DNA of 64,000 nucleotides from Streptomyces sp. NBC_00569. GTDB lineage: Bacteria; Actinomycetota; Actinomycetes; Streptomycetales; Streptomycetaceae. Each line of letters opens with the position of its first letter. The stretch's first letter is position 1. The stretch is taken from the NCBI RefSeq assembly GCF_036345255.1, contig NZ_CP107783.1:6370001-6434000 (forward strand), read 5' to 3'. Of this stretch, positions 50,337-59,482 are shown in pieces. The notes under the pieces are model-generated. The model saw only the letters and a list, made by a program, of their open reading frames with translations, was not told the origin of the DNA and did no database searches. A program made the position numbers and the translations under genes.

Positions 50337-53114
50337 TCATGACGTTTCCCCCGCCCTCAACTCCCGGACGAATCCACGCCGCCCGGCCCACCAGGCCTGC
50401 CCGGCCGCCACGGCCGTGGCGAGCAGGACGACGCACAGTGCGGGCAGCAGGAGCGACAGGGCGTCGGTGCGCAGCTGCGCCACCGGGCCCTGGTCACCGG
50501 CCGTCGCCAGGGCCAGACCCGTCAGGTCGAGGCCCGGCGAGAGGAGCCGGATCGCCGCCCACCCCGTGAGGGCGCCGCCCGCCGCGGCGAGCGCGGCCTG
50601 GGGGAGCGCTTCGAGGACGAGGAGGCGGCGGGCCTGGCGGCGGGTGAGGCCCATGGTGCGCAGGCGCGCGAGGAGCGCGGTGCGTTCGGGGGCGGCGCGT
50701 GCGAGCGCGAGGAGCAGGGTGAGGGCCGCGTACCCCGCCCCGATGACGACGGCCGCCGAGTAGACGCGGGCGGCGCCGGTCTGCAGGGGCGAGTCGACGT
50801 ACCGGGCGCGTTCGGTGGCGCGCAGCCGCACCGACACCTTGGAGCCGGCCGCCTTGCGCAGGGCGGGCCCGTCGATGTGGTCGCCGGTGACGAGGAGGTC
50901 GCTGGGGAGGTAGCGGGACGCGATGTCCTCGTTGGCCTTCTGCCCGATGCCGACCCGGCGGGCCAGGGCCGTCCTGTCGACCACGAGGAAGTCGTCGGAC
51001 AGCGCGGGTGTCGTCGTACGGACCTCGGAGACGCGCAGCACGATGTCCTCGCCGTCCATCCACAGCGAGAACGGCCCGGTCCCGAAGACGTCCCGCATCG
51101 AGGGGGAGGCCAGCACGGGGAGCGGCGACGCGGCGGTGCCGGTTTTCGCGGCGTCCGTCGTCAGCGCGCCGGCGGGGAACCCACCGAGGTCCGTACGGGC
51201 GGCCAGACGCGCGTACGACGCCGTGTCCACGACCGCGAGGGGCACCTTGCGCTTGCCGTCCTTCGGCTCGGCGTCGTACCGCAGCGTCAGCGGCGCCACG
51301 TCCCGCACCCCGGGCATCTTCCTGACCTGCCCGGCGAGTGCGGAGGGCAGCGGGGAGGCGGACTCGACGCGGGCGTCCGCGCCGGTCGCGAGGACCGCAG
51401 CCCGGTCCCGTTCGTGGTCGATGCCCGCGAGGACCGAACCGCCGAACGCGGCTGTCGTCAGCGCCGTGAGCAGCGCGAGCAGGGGGAGTACCGCCGTACC
51501 GGCACCTGCCGTCGCGCGGCCCGTCCTCGCGAGCGACAGATAGCCGACGACGCCGCGCAGCCGCCCGGCGGGGCGGGCCAGCCAGCGCAGCGGCAGCGGA
51601 TACACGCGTACGAGGACGAACGCGGCGACGACACCGACCAGGACCGGCGCGAGCGCGACGAGGCTGTCCCCGCCGTCGGACGTGCCCCGGCGGCGCAGCG
51701 CCATGATGGACGCGACCGCGAGGGCGAGCACGGTGAGTTCGGCGACGGTGCGGCGGCGCGAGGGGCGGGCGTGGGCGAGGTCGTCGCGCGCGCCGCCCAC
51801 GTGGACGCGGCGGTGCGCGGCGACGGCTCGCAGGGGCAGCGCGAGGCACGTGAGCAGGACGACCGCGGCGGCCCCGAGCGCGGCGGGCTGCCAGCGGCCG
51901 TGCCGGACCGCGACCAGCGCGAGCGCGAGACCGGCCGCTCCCGCGGGCACGGCCACGACCGCCGTCTCGGCGAGCAGCCGCCCGGCGAGCCCGCGCACCG
52001 AGCCGCCGCGCGAGCGCAGGACGGTGAACTCGGCCCGGCGCCGCTCGGCGGCCAGGCCGCCCGCCATCAGGAGCACGATGCAGGCGACCGTCCCCGTGCC
52101 GTACGCGGCGACGGAGACGACCGGGCCGATACGGGACCGCAGGTCCTGGTAGCCGGTGATGAACTCGTCGAGGCCGGTGGCGACCTCGGTGTCGCCGCCC
52201 GTGGCCCGGCGCACCGCGAGCAGGCCCGGGCCGCCCTTCGTGGAGGCGAGAGCGGACTTGAGGGCGGGCATGGTGCGCGCGTCGAGGGTACCCAGGTCGG
52301 GCGCGAGCTGCCAGAACTGCTCGGGGTCGCCCGCCGTGCCGAGCAGCGCGGGCGCCGCGTCGGGCGCGAGGAGGAGCCCGCCGACCCAGAAATGCGACGG
52401 AGGTATCGTCTCGGTCTGTCGCATCGACGGGGCGGCGAGGACCGGATTGGCCGCCCAGTACGACGCTTCGGGGTCCCGCACCTTCAGGACGCCCGTGATG
52501 CGCACGGACACGTCGCCCTTCATCAGCGCGGGCACATGGATCACCGAACCGGGCTCGATGTGCAGCGCCTTGGCGGTCGCGGCCGTCACGGCGCCCTCCA
52601 CCTCGGTCGTCTCCCAGGTGACCTTGCCCGCGCGCGGCATCCGTCCCGCCGTGACGCTGCTGTGCCGGGCGAGCCCGGTCTGCGCGGAGAGGGTGAACTG
52701 GGCGCCCAGCCCGTCGGGCCGCGGCAGCCATGTGTCGGTGTCCGCTGCCTTCAGCTGCACGGTGGTGCGCAGCCCGTACGAGGACTGCGTCTCGTCCACG
52801 GCGAGCGGCGCGTGCAGGGAGCCGACGATCTTGTCGTACGCGGCGCGCATGGACTCGGTGCGCATCAACTCGTCCCGCGCGTCCGCCTCCTGTTCGATGG
52901 CGGGCTGCGCGGTGGTGAGGTCGAGCACCGTGCGCTGGGGTGCCGCGGCCGAGATGACGTGGCGCAGGCCCGCGTCCTCGTAGTCCTGGACGGCGCGCGG
53001 GAACACGGCGGCCAGGCACGAGGTGAGGGCGACCAGGAGGGCGAGCGCGCAGGCGGCGCCGGGCGCGGCGCGCAAGCGGGTGCGCACCCAGGGGGCGACG
53101 GTCGGTGGCGTCAT
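50337..53114 (-). CDS. FtsX-type ABC permease, 925 aa
   Basis: Large permease of a MacB-like system. One helix at the N-terminus (ACALALLVALTSCLAAVF), a large extracytoplasmic region, and FtsX-like helix groups in the middle and at the C-terminus (VVIGAGYAALTLLLALARAAPERTALLARLRTMGLTRRQARRLLVLEALPQ, the FtsX coupling motif). ATG at 53114 is preferred over GTG at 53123 because AGGGGAG is correctly spaced from it. It follows the other permease by one base. Mechanotransmission-type systems of this kind move lipids, peptides or control cell-wall enzymes; substrate unknown. Confidence 0.87.
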   Translation of the reverse strand: MTPPTVAPWVRTRLRAAPGAACALALLVALTSCLAAVFPRAVQDYEDAGLRHVISAAAPQRTVLDLTTAQPAIEQEADARDELMRTESMRAAYDKIVGSLHAPLAVDETQSSYGLRTTVQLKAADTDTWLPRPDGLGAQFTLSAQTGLARHSSVTAGRMPRAGKVTWETTEVEGAVTAATAKALHIEPGSVIHVPALMKGDVSVRITGVLKVRDPEASYWAANPVLAAPSMRQTETIPPSHFWVGGLLLAPDAAPALLGTAGDPEQFWQLAPDLGTLDARTMPALKSALASTKGGPGLLAVRRATGGDTEVATGLDEFITGYQDLRSRIGPVVSVAAYGTGTVACIVLLMAGGLAAERRRAEFTVLRSRGGSVRGLAGRLLAETAVVAVPAGAAGLALALVAVRHGRWQPAALGAAAVVLLTCLALPLRAVAAHRRVHVGGARDDLAHARPSRRRTVAELTVLALAVASIMALRRRGTSDGGDSLVALAPVLVGVVAAFVLVRVYPLPLRWLARPAGRLRGVVGYLSLARTGRATAGAGTAVLPLLALLTALTTAAFGGSVLAGIDHERDRAAVLATGADARVESASPLPSALAGQVRKMPGVRDVAPLTLRYDAEPKDGKRKVPLAVVDTASYARLAARTDLGGFPAGALTTDAAKTGTAASPLPVLASPSMRDVFGTGPFSLWMDGEDIVLRVSEVRTTTPALSDDFLVVDRTALARRVGIGQKANEDIASRYLPSDLLVTGDHIDGPALRKAAGSKVSVRLRATERARYVDSPLQTGAARVYSAAVVIGAGYAALTLLLALARAAPERTALLARLRTMGLTRRQARRLLVLEALPQAALAAAGGALTGWAAIRLLSPGLDLTGLALATAGDQGPVAQLRTDALSLLLPALCVVLLATAVAAGQAWWAGRRGFVRELRAGETS

Positions 53115-53115
53115 G

Positions 53116-56100
53116 TCACTCACTCCCCTGGCGGCGCAGTGTGATGGCGGCGTCCGGCGGCCGGCGCAGGGCGATGCCCGCGGTGATCAGGACGGGCGTC
53201 ACGGCGACGCCCGCGAGGAGCAGCAGGACCTGCCCCCAGGGCAGTTCGACCAGGACCCGGGGCATCGGCTGGGTCGCCTGCCCGGTCAGCACGACGAGCG
53301 GTACGACGGCTCTCGTGAGGAACGATCCCAGGGCCAGCCCCACCAGGAGGGCGAGCGCGACCAGGATGCCCTGCTCGGCGGCGACGAGACGGGCGAGCTG
53401 GCGCCGGGGCGCGCCGAGCGCCCGCAGGATCGCGAACTCGTCGCCACGCTCACGCATCGAACCCGCCGTGTTCACGGCGAACCCGACCGCGGCGAGGAGG
53501 GCGGCGGCGACGGCGGCAGCGGCGAGCGCCGACTGCGGTCCCGCGCCGATCGGGTCGTCGCGCAGCGACTCGGCGATCTCGGACCGCACGACGACCTGCG
53601 CCGGGTCGGCGTCGGGGCGGGCGCGCAGCGCCGCGGCGGCCTCGGCACTGCGGCCGGGTTCGGTGCTCAGCCACCACTCGTCGGGCAGGACGGCCTCCTT
53701 GTGCCGGTCGGCGAGCGCCCGGTTCAGGGTGGGCAGATCGAGCAGCAGGGCGCCGCCGTCGGCGGACTTGGGGCCCGCGGCCGTCCCGGTCGTGGTGTCG
53801 GCTCCGGCCTCGGGTCCCGTGGTGGGCAGGGCGCGCACGCTCGCGGAGATGCGCACCTTGACGGGCGACCCGTTGACGGGCACGGCGACGGTGGACCCGA
53901 CCTTCGCGCCGGACGAGCTCAGGAAGCGGTCGGTGGCCACGGCGGTGACCTCCTTGGCCGGGGGGCGCTTCGCGGTGAGCCGGACGGTCATTCTGGGCGG
54001 CGCCCCGTTCGGGATGGTCAGCGGATTGAGCTGCCCGGTGTCGAACCCGACGGACACATGGCCGCCGGACTGCCGCTCGACCACGGGGGCGCTGGGCCGA
54101 CTGGCGCCGGTGTCTTCGGAGCCACCCTGCACGGAGGCCTGCCACCGCGTGCCCAGCTTCAGCGACTGCTGTGCCCCCGCCGCGTTCACGGACCGCAGTC
54201 CCTCGAACGTCAGGCGGTGCTTCACGGTCTCGGTGACGGGCTGGTCGATGTCGAGGGCCAGGCCGGTCAGGGTCAGGGGGGTCGCGGGCCGGTCGAGGGA
54301 GGAGGAGCCGCCGAAGGAGCCGCCCCCGCCGAGGTCCATCGTGAGCCGGTGCGCGCGTCCATCGGCGGGCAGGTCGTCCAGGAACACCTGGTACGGGATG
54401 CCGTAACGGTCCTCGACGATCGCGGTGACGGTGCCCCGCACATCGGACGGTGAGGCGTCGTGCGGACGGGCGGGCGCGCTCAGGCGCAGCGTGAGGGAGG
54501 CACCGGCCGCGTCGGCGGGCAGCACGACGCCGCGTGAGCGGCCGTCGACGCCGGTGCGCAGCGACGACAGCAGCCGCGACGGGGACTTCGACGCCATGTC
54601 GTCCCGCAGCATCAAGTGGTCCGTGGCGTGCGCCGTGTCGAGGGCGAGGAGCGTCGCCTCGCGGCTTCCGGTCAGCGGCATTGTGGCGCGCACGGCGGGC
54701 GCGGCGTCCTGCACGCCGGGAGCCGCCGCGTAGACCCCGGCCCGGCCGAGCCCGCCCCCCTCCGCGAGGACACGGATGGAGGCGCCCGCGCGGAAGTCCG
54801 CCTGGTCCTCCTGCGAGCGGTTCCAGGACGCACCCTGCCCGATCGCCAACATGCCCATGGCGACGGCGAGTACGAGGAGCAGGACGGGGCCCGCGCCGCG
54901 CAGCGGGCGGCGGCTGAGCTGCCAGCCCGCGAGCGCCGACGGCAGCCCGCGCCCGCCGGCCGCGCGCCGCTCCGCGAGCTTCGCGGCGGGCGGCAGCAGC
55001 CGCAGCGTCAGGACCGTACCGGCGAGCAGGGCCAGGGCGGGGGCCGTGACGAGGAGCGGGTCGATGCCGAGGGTGCCCGAGGCGCTGCTGCTGAGCGTGC
55101 CCGAACCGGAGGTCTGCCGGTCCAGCTGCCAGTACGCCACGGCCGCGATGACCAGGAGCCCGACGTCGGCGCCCGCCCGCAGCGGGGCGGGCAGGGCCCG
55201 GGCCCTGCCGCGCTCGGGACCGGCGGCGCTCAGCGAGGGCACCGTCACGGCGAGCGCGCAGCCCACCGCGACCGCCACCGCGACGAGCCACACCCCGCGG
55301 TCGGCGCTCACGTCGAGCCGCAGCCCGATCCGCGACAGGGCACCCCAGGAGGACAGCAGCCGGATCAGCGGGCCCGCGAGGAGCGGCGCGCACACGGCGG
55401 CGGGCAGCGCGAGCAGCAGCGCCTCGATGGCCGCGAGCGAGGTCACCCGGGCCCGCGAACCGCCGCGCGCCCGCAGCATCCACGTCTCGCCCGCCCGGTC
55501 CGCGCTCAGCAGCCGGGCCACCAGCAGCAGCGTGTACGTGGCGAGCAGGACGAGCTGCAGCGCGACGATGAGGAGCGTGGAGCGGGAGACGAGCAGGGCG
55601 CGCTCCGCCCGGTCGAGGGTCTCCGGCAGCGAGGTGGTCACCCCGGTCGTGCCCGCGAGAGCCTTCTCGTGCAGGAGCGCCCTGGTGCCTTCGCGGGCGC
55701 TGGTGCGCAGCCTGTCGATGTCCGACGTCGTCACCGACGAGAAGTCCGCGGACGCCAGCCAGGCCGACTTCCCGGCGGAGACTCGGCCGGCCGCGAGGTC
55801 GGCGGGGGCGGCGAGCAGCGGCCCGTACGTCGTGAAGGAGATCTTCTGGATGCCGCGGCCGCCGAGGTCGTCGAGCTTCCAGTAGGGGGCGGTCGGCCGG
55901 ACGGGCCGGTACACGCCGGTGAGTACGACCGACACCGTGGGGCCGCCGATGCGGTCCTTCAGGGTGAGCTTGTCGCCGGGGCGCAGCTTCAGCTGCCGGG
56001 CGGCGATCTCGGGGAGCGCCGCCTCGACGGGCGCCTTCGATCCCTGTGATGCCTTCGATCCTTGTGCCGCCTTGGGGGCGCGGCCCGTCGTGATGCGGAC

Positions 56101-56487
56101 CTCGCCGCGCTCCAGCGCCGCGAACTGGGTCAGGTCGGGGTTCCCGGAGCGGGCGGCGGGCGGCTGGAGGGAGCGCGGCAGCGCGTACGGGCCCGACCTC
56201 ATCAGCGTCTGCACCCGCACCGGCAGACCGTCGAAGGTGTCCCGTGCCCCGGACCGGACCGCCGCGTCCGCCGCCCCGCGGCCCTCGGCCGGCACATCGG
56301 CCTTGACCGTCAGCGCCGTGGTCGCCGCGTCCCGGGTGCGCAGGCTGTTGCGCAGGGCGGCGTCACCGATCGCGCCCGAGAAGGCGCTGAGCATCGCGAG
56401 GACCGACGTCGTCAGCAGGACCGCGAGAAGCGCAGCCGTCAGGAGCAACCGGTGCGCGCGCACCCGAAGAAGAACAAATCCTGACAC
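53116..56487 (-). CDS. FtsX-type ABC permease, 1123 aa
   Basis: The longest gene here. N-terminal helix (LLLTAALLAVLLTTSVLAMLSAF), two extracytoplasmic domains rich in beta structure, and FtsX helix triads, the last ending GDEFAILRALGAPRRQLARLVAAEQGILVALALLVGLALG. The GTG start at 56487 is first in the frame after a GGGGGCAGGG segment. Probably forms a heterodimer with the 925-residue permease, driven by the ATPase downstream; all three are on one strand with almost no gaps. Confidence 0.87.
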   Translation of the reverse strand: MSGFVLLRVRAHRLLLTAALLAVLLTTSVLAMLSAFSGAIGDAALRNSLRTRDAATTALTVKADVPAEGRGAADAAVRSGARDTFDGLPVRVQTLMRSGPYALPRSLQPPAARSGNPDLTQFAALERGEVRITTGRAPKAAQGSKASQGSKAPVEAALPEIAARQLKLRPGDKLTLKDRIGGPTVSVVLTGVYRPVRPTAPYWKLDDLGGRGIQKISFTTYGPLLAAPADLAAGRVSAGKSAWLASADFSSVTTSDIDRLRTSAREGTRALLHEKALAGTTGVTTSLPETLDRAERALLVSRSTLLIVALQLVLLATYTLLLVARLLSADRAGETWMLRARGGSRARVTSLAAIEALLLALPAAVCAPLLAGPLIRLLSSWGALSRIGLRLDVSADRGVWLVAVAVAVGCALAVTVPSLSAAGPERGRARALPAPLRAGADVGLLVIAAVAYWQLDRQTSGSGTLSSSASGTLGIDPLLVTAPALALLAGTVLTLRLLPPAAKLAERRAAGGRGLPSALAGWQLSRRPLRGAGPVLLLVLAVAMGMLAIGQGASWNRSQEDQADFRAGASIRVLAEGGGLGRAGVYAAAPGVQDAAPAVRATMPLTGSREATLLALDTAHATDHLMLRDDMASKSPSRLLSSLRTGVDGRSRGVVLPADAAGASLTLRLSAPARPHDASPSDVRGTVTAIVEDRYGIPYQVFLDDLPADGRAHRLTMDLGGGGSFGGSSSLDRPATPLTLTGLALDIDQPVTETVKHRLTFEGLRSVNAAGAQQSLKLGTRWQASVQGGSEDTGASRPSAPVVERQSGGHVSVGFDTGQLNPLTIPNGAPPRMTVRLTAKRPPAKEVTAVATDRFLSSSGAKVGSTVAVPVNGSPVKVRISASVRALPTTGPEAGADTTTGTAAGPKSADGGALLLDLPTLNRALADRHKEAVLPDEWWLSTEPGRSAEAAAALRARPDADPAQVVVRSEIAESLRDDPIGAGPQSALAAAAVAAALLAAVGFAVNTAGSMRERGDEFAILRALGAPRRQLARLVAAEQGILVALALLVGLALGSFLTRAVVPLVVLTGQATQPMPRVLVELPWGQVLLLLAGVAVTPVLITAGIALRRPPDAAITLRRQGSE

Positions 56488-56612
56488 CCTGCCCCCGTAC
56501 CCGCTCTACGCCGTACATCCCCCGAAAGTCTGTCCGGATGCTTTCAGAGCGAACGGACTTGGGGAAGGGGTTCGAACCGGATATCGGGGGTGGCGCATCG
56601 GATAACGGCGTC

Positions 56613-57017
56613 TCAGCCCTCCGTGTTCACCATCGAGGCCGCGGCGTACGTCATGTAGCTCCAGAGTGTGTGCTCGTGCTCCGCGGACAGGCCGAGCTCG
56701 TCGACCGCGGTCCGCATGTGCCTCAGCCACGCGTCGTGCGCCGCCCGGTCCACGGCGAACGGCGCGTGCCGCATCCGCAGGCGAGGGTGGCCCCGGTTGT
56801 CGCTGTAGGTGCGGGGACCGCCCCAGTACTGCATCAGGAACAGCGTGAGGCGCTCCTCGGCCGGACCCAGGTCCTCCTCCGGGTACATCGGCCGCAGCAG
56901 CGGGTCCTCGGCGACACCCTCGTAGAAGCGGTGGACCAGGCGCCGGAAGGTCTCCTCGCCGCCGACCTGCTCGTAGAAGGTCTGCTCCTGAAGCGTGCCG
57001 CGCGGAATCTCGGTCAC
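56613..57017 (-). CDS. Truncated haemoglobin (group II, GlbO-like)
   Basis: A 134-residue 2/2 haemoglobin. TFYEQVGGEETFRRLVHRFYEGVAEDPLLRPMYPEEDLGPAEERLTLFLMQYWGGP covers helices B to E, with the B10 Tyr and G8 Trp (DAWLRHM) of group II; the proximal His is in LRMRHAPF. GTG at 57017 is chosen because GTGAGG precedes it and homologues begin there; the frame is open up to 57104. Binds haem and oxygen, probably for nitric-oxide or peroxide detoxification. Divergent from the methyltransferase gene. Confidence 0.9.
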   Translation of the reverse strand: MTEIPRGTLQEQTFYEQVGGEETFRRLVHRFYEGVAEDPLLRPMYPEEDLGPAEERLTLFLMQYWGGPRTYSDNRGHPRLRMRHAPFAVDRAAHDAWLRHMRTAVDELGLSAEHEHTLWSYMTYAAASMVNTEG

Positions 57018-57224
57018 GTCGGTGGGCCTCACAACTCTCGCTCGGGTCACCCCGATGCCTTTCCGGCCGGGGGTCCGGGGGGCGTCCCCCGGGAAATGCA
57101 GCACGTGTCCATCGTCTCAGACGACCGGGACGAGGACTTGAGGCTTAGGCCCTGCCCTCCCCGCCCCCGACTACACCCCGGACGGGGGCTCGCTCTTACG
57201 CCCCCGGCGCAGCACAGTGGACGC

Positions 57225-58211
57225 ATGGGCGCACAGGACACGGACCCGGATGCGGGAGCCGACGCGGCACGGGCCGCGCTCGTGCGGGAGATCGCCGTGA
57301 GCGGCGCCTTCGACGGCGATCCGGCCTGGCGCGAGGTGTTCGAGCAGGTCCCGCGCCATGTGTTCGTGCCCTACTACTACCTTCCGGCGCCGACCGGCTA
57401 CCGGAGGCTGTGGCGCGAGGACCCCGACCCGCGGCAGCGGGAGCGCTGGTTGCGCGGCGCCTACGCCGACGAGCCGCTCGCCACCCGGGTGCGCGACGGG
57501 GAGCTGGTGTCGTCCAGCAGTCAGCCGTCCCTGATGGCACGGATGCTCGTCGAGCTGGACGTACGCGAGGGGCACCGCGTCCTGGAGATCGGCGCGGGCA
57601 CCGGCTACAACGCCGCGCTGCTGTCCCGCCGCGCCGGCGACGAGAACGTCACCACCGTCGACCTGGACCCGGAGATCACCGAGTCCGCGCGCCTGCACCT
57701 CGCCACAGCGGGCTTCCGGCCCCATGTCGTCACGGGCGACGGCGCGGCCGGCTGCCCCGAGCACGCCCCCTACGACCGGATCGTCGCGACCTGCGCGCTA
57801 CGGTCCGTGCCCAGTGCCTGGCCCGCGCAGTGCCGGCCCGGGGCGCGCATCCTGGCGCCCCTCACGACCGGCCTGATCCTGCTCACGGTCGGCGAGGCCG
57901 GCCACGCCGAGGGCCGCTTCCTGCACACGCCCGCCTACTTCGTGCCCCTGCGCGGCGGGACGCAGGGCGAGGAACCGGTGCAGCACATCGGCGGGCTGCC
58001 CCGCAGGGCGCTCGCCGACGACCTCTTCCGGTTCCTGCTCGCGCTGACCGCGGGCCGGCTCGACCCGCACGAGGCCCTCGCCCTGTGGGAGCGGGAGGGA
58101 CGGCCCGTGCGGGAACGGTTCGGCGTCACGGTCAGCGGCGAGCACGAGTGGGCCTGGCTGGACGACCCCGAAGGGCCGTACGCCTGGTCCCTGCGTCCCG
58201 ACCGGATGTAG
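57225..58211 (+). CDS. PCMT-like methyltransferase
   Basis: A 328-residue SAM-dependent enzyme of the protein-L-isoaspartate O-methyltransferase family. Motifs seen are VSSSSQPSLMARMLVELDVREGHRVLEIGAGTGYNAALLS (substrate loop and motif I), TVDLDPEITESARLHL, and YDRIVATCALRSVPSAW. It is longer than PCMT by a C-terminal domain of about 120 residues. The ATG at 57225 has no strong ribosome site. Family members with extra domains modify peptides or other substrates; no peptide precursor is nearby, so the substrate is unknown. Confidence 0.83.
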   Translation: MGAQDTDPDAGADAARAALVREIAVSGAFDGDPAWREVFEQVPRHVFVPYYYLPAPTGYRRLWREDPDPRQRERWLRGAYADEPLATRVRDGELVSSSSQPSLMARMLVELDVREGHRVLEIGAGTGYNAALLSRRAGDENVTTVDLDPEITESARLHLATAGFRPHVVTGDGAAGCPEHAPYDRIVATCALRSVPSAWPAQCRPGARILAPLTTGLILLTVGEAGHAEGRFLHTPAYFVPLRGGTQGEEPVQHIGGLPRRALADDLFRFLLALTAGRLDPHEALALWEREGRPVRERFGVTVSGEHEWAWLDDPEGPYAWSLRPDRM

Positions 58212-58214
58212 GGA

Positions 58215-59447
58215 CTAGCCCCGGTGGATCGTGATCGTCGTCCAGGCGCCCACGTGCACCCGGTCGCCGTCCTGGAGCGGCACGGGGACGAAGGGCTGGA
58301 TGGGCTCGTCGCCGCCGTTGACCGTGGTGCCGTTCGTCGAGTTCTGGTCGACGACCGCCCATGATCCGTCCGGCTGCTGCACCAGCACGGCGTGCTGGTG
58401 CGAGACGCCCGGGTCCTCCGGCGGCACCGACAGATCGATGTCCGGGGTGTCGCCGGTGGAGTGGCGGCGACGGCCGATCGTCATCTGGTTCCCGGTGAGC
58501 CGGCGCTGCTGCTCGGGCGAGTACGCGGGCAGGTTCAGGCCCGAGGCCTCGGGCCCGCTGCGGTGCATCATCGCCATGAAGTACTCGCGGTCCGGGCCGA
58601 TCGTCGCACTCCAGGACACCGGCTGCTGCTGGAACCCCTGGGGCGCCTGCGGGGCCTGGGTCTGCTGCGGTGGCGGGAAGCCCTGCGGGCCGCCCGGCGC
58701 CTCGGTCGCGCCGGGTCCCTGGCCCTGCTGCGCCGGGGCCGACGGGGGCGAAAGCACCCAGTCGTCCCCGCCGCCGAACGACGGACCCGACGGACCCGGC
58801 GAGGGCGGCGGCGGACCCTGCGGGCGGCCGGTCTCCTGCGGGAACGCGGGCGGGGCCGGCGGACCCGGCTGCTGGAACGCCTGCGGGGCGCCACCCGTGC
58901 GGGGGCCCGGCGGGGGCGGCGGGGCCTGCGCCGGGCCCCCGCCGAACGGCGGGATCGGCTCGGCGGGCCGGTTCATCTGCGAGGGCCGCGAGCCCTGGTA
59001 CTCGAACGAGTCACCGGGACCGGGCGGCTGCTGGAAGCGGAGCGCCGGATTCGGGCCGACGGGGCCCTGACCGGGACCGGGGCCCTGACCGGGACCCGGA
59101 CCGGGAGCAGGCGGGTTCGGCGCGGCCGGCGTGTAGGACGTGGCCGTGTTCGTCAGGAAGTTCCACCGGCACTCCTCGCAGAACGGCGCGCCGCCCTCAC
59201 GGGGCGTGCGGCACTGCGGGCACAGCTCGGGGCCGGCGCCGGGCGGCGGCGGAGCGGACTGTCCCGCGTTCCCCGGCGGCGGGTAGCCGTAGCCGGGAGG
59301 CGGGGTCTGGCCACCCTGGGGGTAGCCGTAACCGGCGGCCGGGGGCGGCGGCGGAGGGGGCGGGGGTACGGCACCGGCCATGCGGTGACCGCAGACCTCG
59401 CACCAGTCGTCGGAACCCGACTGGTGTCCGTTCGGGCAGGTCGGCAT
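58215..59447 (-). CDS. Zinc-ribbon and FHA-domain protein
   Basis: A 410-residue signalling adaptor. Two zinc ribbons (CPNGHQSGSDDWCEVCG at the start; CPQCRTPREGGAPFCEEC near 77-94) are followed by a long Pro/Gly/Gln-rich disordered region (about 100-275) and a C-terminal FHA domain (IGRRRH, VSHQHAVLVQ, STNGTTVNG). FHA domains bind phosphothreonine, so its ligand is probably a target of the kinase encoded at 62.4 kb. It follows the VWA gene by 35 bases on the same strand and completes a kinase-phosphatase-VWA-FHA module. Confidence 0.9.
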   Translation of the reverse strand: MPTCPNGHQSGSDDWCEVCGHRMAGAVPPPPPPPPPAAGYGYPQGGQTPPPGYGYPPPGNAGQSAPPPPGAGPELCPQCRTPREGGAPFCEECRWNFLTNTATSYTPAAPNPPAPGPGPGQGPGPGQGPVGPNPALRFQQPPGPGDSFEYQGSRPSQMNRPAEPIPPFGGGPAQAPPPPPGPRTGGAPQAFQQPGPPAPPAFPQETGRPQGPPPPSPGPSGPSFGGGDDWVLSPPSAPAQQGQGPGATEAPGGPQGFPPPQQTQAPQAPQGFQQQPVSWSATIGPDREYFMAMMHRSGPEASGLNLPAYSPEQQRRLTGNQMTIGRRRHSTGDTPDIDLSVPPEDPGVSHQHAVLVQQPDGSWAVVDQNSTNGTTVNGGDEPIQPFVPVPLQDGDRVHVGAWTTITIHRG

Positions 59448-59482
59448 GTCGGCGCTTCCCCCTCCGTTACTTCGCTACGTCG